From an uncultured Lachnospiraceae bacterium (GTDB lineage Bacteria; Bacillota; Clostridia; Lachnospirales; Lachnospiraceae), in the NCBI GenBank assembly GCA_902803745.1, contig CADCRB010000203.1:1-9549 (forward strand): a stretch of DNA of 9,549 bases, in the 5' to 3' direction. Shown piece by piece: positions 1 to 5,656 of this stretch. The notes under the pieces are model-generated. The model was not told the origin of the DNA and did no database searches. It worked only from the letters and a program-made list of their open reading frames with translations. Every line of letters begins with the position of its first letter. The first letter of the stretch is position 1. The position numbers and the translations under genes were made by a program.

Positions 1-721
1 CATCATCTCCGATTATTCTGCTGCATATATTGATATAAGCCTTTCCGGCAAGTGATTCATCACCTGCAAGCGGCTCACCATTGTTTGTGGCAACCACTAT
101 ATTCTCATCGTCAGGTACGACACCGATAAGCTTGATGCCCAGAACTTCCACGACATCATCGGCACTCATCATGTCTCCCCTCTCCACCATATCAGGACGA
201 ATTCTGTTTACCACCAGCCTCACGTCCGACATCTCATTTGCCTCCAGCAGACCTATGATACGATCTGCATCCCTTACAGCAGAGACCTCCGGAGTCGTCA
301 CTATGATAGCCCTGTCCGCCCCGGCTATGGCATTCTTAAAGCCCTGCTCTATTCCTGCAGGAGAATCCATTATTACATAATCAAATTCTTCTTTAAGCTC
401 CTTCGCAACCTTTGCCATCTGCTCAGGAGTGACCGCTGACTTGTCCCTGGTCTGGGCCGCAGGCAGAAGGCAGAGACCCTCATACCTCTTATCCTTGATA
501 AGCGCCTGCTTTAATTTACAATTGCCCTCAACTACATCAACGACATTGTAAACAATACGGTTTTCAAGACCCAAAACCACATCGAGATTACGCAGTCCTA
601 TATCCGTATCTACCAGGACTACACGCTTTCCGAGCTTTGCAAGACCAGTACCGATATTTGCCGTGGTTGTGGTCTTTCCTACTCCGCCCTTCCCTGATGT
701 GATTACTATTACTTCTCCCAT
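1..721 (-). CDS. minD: Septum site-determining ATPase MinD (C-terminus cut by window edge)
   Basis: MinD is a membrane-associated ParA/MinD-family ATPase. It recruits MinC to the membrane and so keeps FtsZ rings away from the wrong sites. The first 240 codons are present. The deviant Walker A motif GKGGVGKTT is at residues 10-18, with the signature lysine K11 and catalytic K16 numbered as in E. coli MinD. VDTDIGLRNLD follows at about residues 36-46, and the Walker B-like DSPAGIE lies further on. Family members are about 260-270 aa, so roughly 25 residues are missing, including the C-terminal amphipathic membrane-targeting helix. The ATG at 721-719 is preceded by GGGAGG at ideal spacing. The gene begins 15 nt after the minC stop and is clearly in the same operon. 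minE, if present, would lie beyond position 1. The assignment is firm; only the truncation limits it. Confidence 0.96.
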   Translation of the reverse strand, partial: MGEVIVITSGKGGVGKTTTTANIGTGLAKLGKRVVLVDTDIGLRNLDVVLGLENRIVYNVVDVVEGNCKLKQALIKDKRYEGLCLLPAAQTRDKSAVTPEQMAKVAKELKEEFDYVIMDSPAGIEQGFKNAIAGADRAIIVTTPEVSAVRDADRIIGLLEANEMSDVRLVVNRIRPDMVERGDMMSADDVVEVLGIKLIGVVPDDENIVVATNNGEPLAGDESLAGKAYINICSRIIGDD

Positions 722-736
722 TTCTTCCTCCCGGTG

Positions 737-1576
737 TTACTTATTATTATCAGTTTCCCCGTTTTCCGCTTCGTTATCAGCTTCTGTCTTTGCAGTATTC
801 CTTTTCTTTTTGAAAAATCTGTTATTCTTCACAAGGTCACTCGTAAGCTCGGTAATGACAATATGCCCCTCAGAGATCAATGCCACCTCAGGCGGTTGCT
901 CGATCTCCTTTCTGGAAAAGATTCCCTTTTTCTGCTTTGGACTGCTGTCTGCAGCGATCGCCATGGCGTCAGAGATCCTGAGCTGTATCGGATCCATATC
1001 CATTGCAAAAATAAAAGCATCCGGATCTCCGAAAGCACCTGCATCTGCATTACCCTGCAGGGCTCCCAGGACAAAAACACATCCCCCTGCCGTGACCGAT
1101 GCTCCGGGCTTTACGTCTCCTATTACAAGTACGGAACCCTGGGATTCAACATTTGCTCCCGATCTGAGATTACCCATTATAACGCGGCAGTTTCTGGGGT
1201 CGACGGCTGCCTGAAGGTTCTCAATAGTCTTGAGCATCTGCGACCTTTCTTTCTTAAGCTCAGCCAGCTCCTTTTCATGCCCCGGATCAGGACCCAGAAG
1301 TCTCTGGAATCTCTCCTCCAGCTCCTTATTGTCGAGTACTATCCCCTCGCACTTAACTCTCGTATTTTCAGCAAGAAGGATCAGGATCTGTCCAGCCTCC
1401 TGCTCGGAAATATTACGTCCCTCTATAGAAAGGATGAGATGTCTGCTCCCTAGAAATTCTGCTGCATTCTTAAACTTATCCTCAATGCCGGGAAGCAGCG
1501 ACTCAAACTCCCCGCCCTCGGGAAGTCTCAATACTATGCCTGACTTCACCCCTTTTAGAGTGACTTTTTCCGCCAT
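737..1576 (-). CDS. minC: Septum site-determining protein MinC with an extended charged C-terminus
   Basis: MinC inhibits FtsZ polymerisation and is brought to the membrane by MinD. An N-terminal FtsZ-inhibiting domain covers about residues 1-85 (VTLKGVKSGIVLRL at the start). A glutamate/lysine-rich linker at about 85-125 looks coiled-coil-like. The C-terminal beta-helix, which dimerises and binds MinD, is at about 130-235: NLRSG, GDVKPGASVTAGG, VLGALQGNADAGA and DPIQLRISD. Two features are unusual. The motif normally RSGQ reads RSGA (138-141). The beta-helix is followed by about 35 extra residues, a basic patch near 252-260 (FFKKKR) and then an acidic Asn/Glu tail, giving 279 aa where about 220-230 is common. 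The ATG at 1576 follows AGGGG (AAAAGGGGTAACGT upstream). minD follows 15 nt after its stop. Confidence 0.95.
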   Translation of the reverse strand: MAEKVTLKGVKSGIVLRLPEGGEFESLLPGIEDKFKNAAEFLGSRHLILSIEGRNISEQEAGQILILLAENTRVKCEGIVLDNKELEERFQRLLGPDPGHEKELAELKKERSQMLKTIENLQAAVDPRNCRVIMGNLRSGANVESQGSVLVIGDVKPGASVTAGGCVFVLGALQGNADAGAFGDPDAFIFAMDMDPIQLRISDAMAIAADSSPKQKKGIFSRKEIEQPPEVALISEGHIVITELTSDLVKNNRFFKKKRNTAKTEADNEAENGETDNNK

Positions 1577-1800
1577 ACGTTACCCCTTTTATCCTATACT
1601 GCATTTTACTGACGACAGCCTTATTCCGGCAATCTGACCATCCTGATTTTGCGTCAGCTTTAATATTCTAAACCCAACTAGCTGTTATTGAAAACTACTA
1701 GATATGGTATACAAGCAGGCTTTTAATGCGTAGTAACATAAAATGTTAACATCATGTAGTAGTCAACAAGTCAGTGCCATGTAAATATAAATCCAGTGGA
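1577..1800 (-). other. AT-rich intergenic region upstream of minC
   Basis: This 224-nt gap between the cobH stop and the minC start holds no coding sequence I can support. It contains a candidate promoter, the inverted repeat TAACAT-AAA-ATGTTA (1734-1748), a wider pair of 7-bp arms (ACTACTA at 1694-1700, TAGTAGT at 1757-1763), and 6-bp arms CTGACG/CGTCAG (1609-1614 and 1652-1657) that could close a leader stem. No intrinsic terminator for the cobH transcript is evident: the dyad ATCCA-G-TGGAT at 1791-1801 has a one-base loop and no T-run. Confidence 0.6.
1738..1766 (-). promoter_or_regulatory. Candidate sigma-A promoter for minCD
   Basis: On the minus strand, a -35 box TTGACT (1766-1761, five of six consensus bases) is followed after 17 bp by TTTTAT (1743-1738, four of six). 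The -10 box overlaps the perfect TAACAT/ATGTTA inverted repeat, which could serve as an operator. The implied 5' UTR is about 155 nt. A competing -10, TAGAAT (1670-1665), is closer to minC but has only a poor -35. This is read by eye and is moderate at best. Confidence 0.4.
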
Positions 1801-2478
1801 TCATAAAGAATATAGAACGGCATTCAGAACTGCCGCTGCGACCGGACTTCCACCCTTCCTTCCGGAATTAATGATATAAGGAATGTCAGTTGCCATAATG
1901 AGCTCCTTGGACGCTTCGACATTTACGAATCCCACCGGAACCCCTATTATAAGATCAGGTTTATATGTACCTGAAGAGAACATATCATAAAGAGCGATCA
2001 GGGCTGTAGGAGCGTTCCCTATTGCAAAGATCAGCGGCCTGGATCGGTTTGCCTTATGAAGGCCGGCCGCCTTTTCCATGGCGGCATATGCCCTTGTACA
2101 CCCTCGCTCTTTAGCCTTACGTCCTACCTCCTCGTCTGCCATAAAGCAGAATGCCCTTCCTCCCAGAGTCTCCAGCATTTTTTTATTTATCCCTGCCAGA
2201 GCCATATTCGTATCGGTTATTATGTTTGCTCCATCACTCAGCAGTTTTCGGATTATGTCAACCGACCCTGGTGAGAACCTCATAGTTTCCGCATAATTAA
2301 GATCCGCTGTAGTATGGATACACCGGATTATTATATCTCTGCAAAGAGCCGTTTCCTCTGCTGTCTTTCCTTCATAATACAAAGGCACAGAAATATTCTG
2401 TGCCTTTAGTTCTCTTTCTATTATCTCAAAGCTTCGCTTTTCAATATCATCCGGTTTTATTGTCTCAACAGTTGACAT
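1801..2478 (-). CDS. cobH: Precorrin-8X / cobalt-precorrin-8 methylmutase CobH/CbiC
   Basis: This enzyme moves the C-11 methyl group to C-12 of precorrin-8X (cobalt-precorrin-8 in the anaerobic route), giving hydrogenobyrinate or cobyrinate in B12 biosynthesis. The 225-aa length matches the family. Family motifs appear in order: IRCIHTTADLNY (51-62, with the presumed catalytic histidine H55), a DTNMALAGINK segment (89-99), GNAPTAL (154-160), GVPVGFVNVEASKE (179-192) and GRKGGSPVAAA (206-216). In an anaerobe the CbiC (cobalt-first) name is more apt. The start ATG is 12 nt past the gpmI stop, and its AAGGAT ribosome binding site overlaps the gpmI TAA, so translation is probably coupled. No other corrin gene is in the window, which is unusual for a gene normally found in a cob/cbi cluster. 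Confidence 0.94.
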   Translation of the reverse strand: MSTVETIKPDDIEKRSFEIIERELKAQNISVPLYYEGKTAEETALCRDIIIRCIHTTADLNYAETMRFSPGSVDIIRKLLSDGANIITDTNMALAGINKKMLETLGGRAFCFMADEEVGRKAKERGCTRAYAAMEKAAGLHKANRSRPLIFAIGNAPTALIALYDMFSSGTYKPDLIIGVPVGFVNVEASKELIMATDIPYIINSGRKGGSPVAAAVLNAVLYSL

Positions 2479-2490
2479 AATGTCTAATCC

Positions 2491-4083
2491 TTATTTCCTG
2501 ACCAGAAGAGATTCTCCCGTCATTTCCTCTGGCTGGGGAAGCTCCATGATCTGCAGCAGCGTAGGTGCTATGTCACAAAGCTTGCCTCCCTCCCTCAGAG
2601 TATATGAGGGATCGTAATTAAATAATATGAACGGGACGGGATTGGTCGTATGCGCTGTATGAGGCTCTCCGGTCTCATAGTTTATCATCTGCTCGGCATT
2701 TCCATGATCCGCGCAGATAAACAGCACTCCGTTCATCTTCTTTACGGCATCCACCGCGGCACCAACACACTGGTCGATCCTCTCCACAGCCTTTATTGCT
2801 GCTTCCAGCACTCCGGTATGCCCAACCATATCGGGATTAGCAAAATTGATTATTATCACATCATAATCTCCCGAGGTTATGGCTGCATCCAGCTTCTCGG
2901 ATACCTCCGGAGCGCTCATCTCCGGTTTCAGATCATAGGTAGCGACTGCTGGTGAATTTACAAGTATCCGGTTCTCGTCCTTATTCGGCTCTTCTATGCC
3001 GCCGTTAAAGAAGAATGTCACATGCGCATATTTCTCGGTCTCAGCAAGCCTGAGCTGTTTCAGGCCGTTCTTTGCCAGATATTCGCCCAGGGTATTTACG
3101 ATCTCTTCCTTCTTAAATGCTACATATTTATTAGGAATAGTCTCATCATAATCCTTGAAACATACATAGGTCAGAGGCATGAAACCCTTTGCTCTCTTAA
3201 GATGCGCAATAGTCTTGGTGTCCGAGGGATCTCCGCCCTGGGCTTTAATGTCATCATCCGAGAAACAGAATGCCTTTGTTATCTCTCTGGCCCTGTCGGG
3301 TCTGAAATTAAAGAAAATGACCGAATCATTCGGCTTCACTACTGATACAGGCGAACCGTCCTCATTCGTGATGACCGTAGGAAGCACAAATTCATCAGTG
3401 ACATCCTTATCATAGGAATCCTGCATCGCCTGTATCGGATCTGTGGCCTTTACTCCTTCTCCAAGCACCAGAGAATCATATGCCATCTGGATACGATCCC
3501 AGTTATTGTCACGATCCATTGCGTAGTAGCGTCCGGAAAGAGATGCCACCTTTCCTACGCCGATCTCACCGGCCTTATCAATAAGTTCCTGGAGATAATC
3601 CTTTCCCGATGCCGGAGGTGTATCCCTGCCGTCAAAGAAGGGATGGAGGTATACATCCGTGAAATTTTCCTTTTTGCAAAGCTCTAAAAGGCCGTAAAGG
3701 TGGGTATTATGGCTGTGCACGCCGCCATCCGAAAGCAGTCCCCAGATATGAAGGTCTGAATGATGCTCCTTACAGTTATTAATGGCTCTGAGCAGCTCCT
3801 CGTTTTTAAAGAAGGTACCCTCCTCGATATATTTTGTGATAAGCGTCAGGTCCTGATAGATTATACGTCCGCTGCCTATATTCATATGACCGACTTCGGA
3901 ATTGCCCATCTGTCCGTCGGGAAGTCCGACTGCAAGTCCCGACGCATATCCCTTCTTAAAAGGACACTCTTCCATAAGCTTATCCATGACGGGAGTCTTT
4001 GCCATAAATACAGCATTTGCTTCGTGATTGTCCGAAAGACCGTATCCGTCCAGTACCATCAATACCACAGGTTTCTGTCTCAT
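2491..4083 (-). CDS. gpmI: 2,3-bisphosphoglycerate-independent phosphoglycerate mutase
   Basis: GpmI is a cytoplasmic, Mn2+-dependent glycolytic enzyme that interconverts 3- and 2-phosphoglycerate through a phosphoserine intermediate. From the chosen start the protein is 530 aa, a normal length. The nucleophile is S62 in GQMGNSEVGHMNIG. Metal ligands sit in LDGYG (D12), NPDMVGH (D418, H422), ADHGN (D459, H460) and TAHTTNP (H478). Substrate-binding motifs are GVHSH (121-125), FFDGRDTPP (149-157) and NFRPDRARE (259-267). An in-frame ATG exists four codons upstream (4095), but GGAGG (4093-4089) lies 5 nt before the ATG at 4083 and would be inside the longer reading, so 4083 is the likelier start. 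The upstream DUF4250 stop is 16 nt away and cobH follows directly. Confidence 0.97.
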   Translation of the reverse strand: MRQKPVVLMVLDGYGLSDNHEANAVFMAKTPVMDKLMEECPFKKGYASGLAVGLPDGQMGNSEVGHMNIGSGRIIYQDLTLITKYIEEGTFFKNEELLRAINNCKEHHSDLHIWGLLSDGGVHSHNTHLYGLLELCKKENFTDVYLHPFFDGRDTPPASGKDYLQELIDKAGEIGVGKVASLSGRYYAMDRDNNWDRIQMAYDSLVLGEGVKATDPIQAMQDSYDKDVTDEFVLPTVITNEDGSPVSVVKPNDSVIFFNFRPDRAREITKAFCFSDDDIKAQGGDPSDTKTIAHLKRAKGFMPLTYVCFKDYDETIPNKYVAFKKEEIVNTLGEYLAKNGLKQLRLAETEKYAHVTFFFNGGIEEPNKDENRILVNSPAVATYDLKPEMSAPEVSEKLDAAITSGDYDVIIINFANPDMVGHTGVLEAAIKAVERIDQCVGAAVDAVKKMNGVLFICADHGNAEQMINYETGEPHTAHTTNPVPFILFNYDPSYTLREGGKLCDIAPTLLQIMELPQPEEMTGESLLVRK

Positions 4084-4088
4084 ATCTG

Positions 4089-4093
4089 CCTCC
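4089..4093 (-). promoter_or_regulatory. Ribosome binding site that decides the gpmI start
   Basis: GGAGG is 5 nt upstream of the ATG at 4083-4081. The alternative upstream ATG (4095-4093) overlaps this site and has no Shine-Dalgarno-like sequence of its own (AATAAATGATGAT precedes it). Confidence 0.8.
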
Positions 4094-4099
4094 ATATCA

Positions 4100-4279
4100 T
4101 CATTTATTCATAAATCTGTTAGCTTGTTCATCATAGCTGTAGCCTGCCTTCTCCAGCTTCTCCATCACTTCCGTGCCGTCAAAGCCTTCGCTGCCTGCCA
4201 TATCATAAAAGTCGGAATACTTATCCCTGATTCCGGTATTTATATAACTTAAAAGCATATTCGGATCCTTAGGCAGCAT
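4100..4279 (-). CDS. Small DUF4250-family protein, 59 aa
   Basis: A short reading frame encodes 59 residues that begin MLPKDPNMLLSYINTGIRDK and end YDEQANRFMNK. The MLPKDPNMLLSYIN opening, and a C-terminal helix of the type EKLEKAGYSYDEQANRF, match the DUF4250 family as I remember it. That family consists of about 60-aa proteins of unknown function common in Clostridia and Bacteroidetes. It is mostly helical, has no membrane segment and no cysteine. The ATG at 4279 has a good ribosome binding site (AAAGGATT, about 3 nt before the AAAATG). It is the first gene of the probable DUF4250-gpmI-cobH operon, with its stop 16 nt before gpmI. A biochemical role cannot be read from the sequence. Confidence 0.85.
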   Translation of the reverse strand: MLPKDPNMLLSYINTGIRDKYSDFYDMAGSEGFDGTEVMEKLEKAGYSYDEQANRFMNK

Positions 4280-4315
4280 TTTAATCCTTTCCCCTCACCA
4301 GCATCAGCGAGTAGT

Positions 4316-4324
4316 ATCATACCA
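4316..4324 (-). promoter_or_regulatory. Extended -10 promoter for DUF4250-gpmI-cobH
   Basis: TGGTATGAT on the minus strand is a TGn extended -10 followed by TATGAT (five of six consensus bases). It lies about 37 nt upstream of the DUF4250 start. No convincing -35 is present at 16-18 bp, where a T6 run and TGTGCT are found, so activity would rest on the extended -10. The T6 run just after the preceding gene has no hairpin in front of it and is not called a terminator. Confidence 0.5.
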
Positions 4325-4349
4325 CATAGCTATAAAAAAGCACAGTCCG

Positions 4350-5228
4350 TTATTCCTTTGTTACGGTAATATCTCTTCCGTTGCCGACCGTGACTACATT
4401 TCCGCCTATGGTATCAAAGTTTTTTATACTATTCTGATCTATTACAGCGATAAGCTTATCATCCGGCGGATTATCAGCGGAGGTACTGATGACGGAATAA
4501 ATCGGAGACACGGCTTTGAGGAATTTATTAATCCTCTTCTCATATGAGCCATGATGCGGCATCTTTATCCAGTCGGCATTGATATCCTCCCCGCTTTCGA
4601 TGATCTGGGAAATACGTTCCTTTTCGATGTCTCCTGTAAAGAAAAACTTACTGTCTCCATATGTGATCATACTGAGAAGGGACATATTATTATCATAATT
4701 ATTATCTTCCGTATCAAAAGAATCCGGATCTTCGGCCGGGATCACTCTTATCTCAAGTTCCTCAAGCTTAAGTATATCCTCATCTTGCGATAACCGGATC
4801 ACATCGTCCCTGCCTTCAAGCTCTTCCATAAGCTTCTTATAATGCTTTTTGCCGGACACATAATCCGGGACATATACCCTGTCAACCTGATACTTCTCAA
4901 GGATGTTGACCGCATTCCCGATATGATCCTTATCATAATGCGTAAGGATCATATAATCAAAGGAATCAATACCCTCTTTCCCAAGGAAAGCCTCTATGGT
5001 CCCCCAGTCATCTTCCTCAGCGGTATCGATTATTCCCGTGATATCCTTGTAGCGCAATACGGCACAGTCAGCCTTGCCTACATCGAGATCAGTTATCACA
5101 AGCTCTGCATCGGGTTTTTGAAATAAAAAAAAGCAGATTAAAGCAGCGCCCGAAACCAGTGCGATAATACAAAGGATTATGACCGTTCTTTTCAGAACGG
5201 ACCTGCTGCTCTCTTCACTACCCCTCAT
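4350..5228 (-). CDS. Membrane-anchored ComEC-like metallo-beta-lactamase-fold hydrolase
   Basis: The N-terminus has a basic stretch (SVLKR) followed by one hydrophobic segment (about residues 14-36) and no clear signal-peptidase site. It therefore looks like a signal anchor with the catalytic domain outside. The rest resembles the metallo-beta-lactamase domain found in ComEC/Rec2 and related exported hydrolases: DVGKADCAVLRY (49-60), LTHYDKDHIG (95-104, metal-binding H97, D99, D101, H102), FFTGDIE (196-202) and MPHHGS (223-228). ComEC-type proteins also lack the first histidine of the classical HxHxDH motif. The substrate is unknown; a nucleic acid or phosphodiester is possible by analogy. 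The ATG at 5228 overlaps the end of the lspA-like gene by 11 nt, implying coupling. A TTG at 5249 would add seven residues with no better ribosome binding site. 292 aa from the ATG. Confidence 0.82.
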   Translation of the reverse strand: MRGSEESSRSVLKRTVIILCIIALVSGAALICFFLFQKPDAELVITDLDVGKADCAVLRYKDITGIIDTAEEDDWGTIEAFLGKEGIDSFDYMILTHYDKDHIGNAVNILEKYQVDRVYVPDYVSGKKHYKKLMEELEGRDDVIRLSQDEDILKLEELEIRVIPAEDPDSFDTEDNNYDNNMSLLSMITYGDSKFFFTGDIEKERISQIIESGEDINADWIKMPHHGSYEKRINKFLKAVSPIYSVISTSADNPPDDKLIAVIDQNSIKNFDTIGGNVVTVGNGRDITVTKE

Positions 5229-5640
5229 TCTCTGCCACGTCCTGACCAAGCTCCAGACCGATACCTATTCCGGCTCCCGCAAATATCGCAAGATCAGAAA
5301 GGTTACAGTAATACCTTTTCGAGGAATCCGGGCCCTTGACCGGGTTCATCGGAATATAATCCACAACATAACCTCTTATGAGACGGTCAGCCGAGTTGGA
5401 AAGCGCTCCGCCAAGTATCAAAGCTGCGGGAAGCTTCATGCGATCCGGCAGAGCTGCCACGGCAAAACCTGTGACACCGGTAAGGATAGCGCTTACCAGA
5501 GCAACCGCTCCAGGATGCCTGTCCATCATATTTCCTGCAAAGCCGTAGTTTTTAACCGGCGGCTCCTTGATCAATCCCTTCACCGCCGTATCAGCCAGCG
5601 CTATGGCGCCCGCCAGCATATATGCTTTCTTATTATCCAT
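5218..5640 (-). CDS. Divergent short signal peptidase II (LspA)-like protein
   Basis: LspA is the polytopic membrane aspartyl protease that cleaves prolipoprotein signal peptides. This 140-aa protein has the family's key blocks: DTAVKG near the N-terminus (17-22, cf. the conserved D..xK), KNYGFAGN (30-37, cf. the RNxGxAF region), GGALSNSADRLIRGYVVDY (77-95) and CNLSD (112-116). The two catalytic aspartates would be D94 (VVDY) and D116 (NLSD), and both are retained. About four hydrophobic segments are present. It is shorter and more diverged than housekeeping LspA of about 150-165 aa, with S81 replacing the usual G of the GNxxDR motif. The ATG at 5640 follows AAAAGGGG and is 16 nt past the EAL gene stop. 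An upstream in-frame ATG at 5751 would lie deep inside the EAL gene and was not used. It could be a second, specialised LspA. Confidence 0.8.
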   Translation of the reverse strand: MDNKKAYMLAGAIALADTAVKGLIKEPPVKNYGFAGNMMDRHPGAVALVSAILTGVTGFAVAALPDRMKLPAALILGGALSNSADRLIRGYVVDYIPMNPVKGPDSSKRYYCNLSDLAIFAGAGIGIGLELGQDVAENEG

Positions 5641-5656
5641 AACCCCTTTTCCCTGT

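Noticed and set aside
663..1453. Two long plus-strand open frames (183 and 239 codons) opposite minD/minC
   Set aside because: They are antisense to well-recognised minC/minD, show no protein-like family motifs, are rich in Ser/Leu/Cys as expected of shadow frames, and lack good ribosome binding sites.
1791..1801. Palindrome ATCCA-G-TGGAT at the cobH stop as a terminator
   Set aside because: A one-base loop cannot form as a perfect hairpin, the stem would be very short, and no T-run follows.
4331..4349. T6 run after the MBL gene as an intrinsic terminator
   Set aside because: No GC-rich hairpin precedes the T-run. The operon's end therefore remains undefined, or read-through occurs into the gpmI operon.
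5229..5249. TTG start at 5249 for the MBL-fold protein
   Set aside because: It adds seven residues of no recognised value and lies deeper in the upstream gene; the ATG at 5228 overlaps the upstream stop in a typical coupled manner. Neither has a strong ribosome binding site, so some doubt remains.
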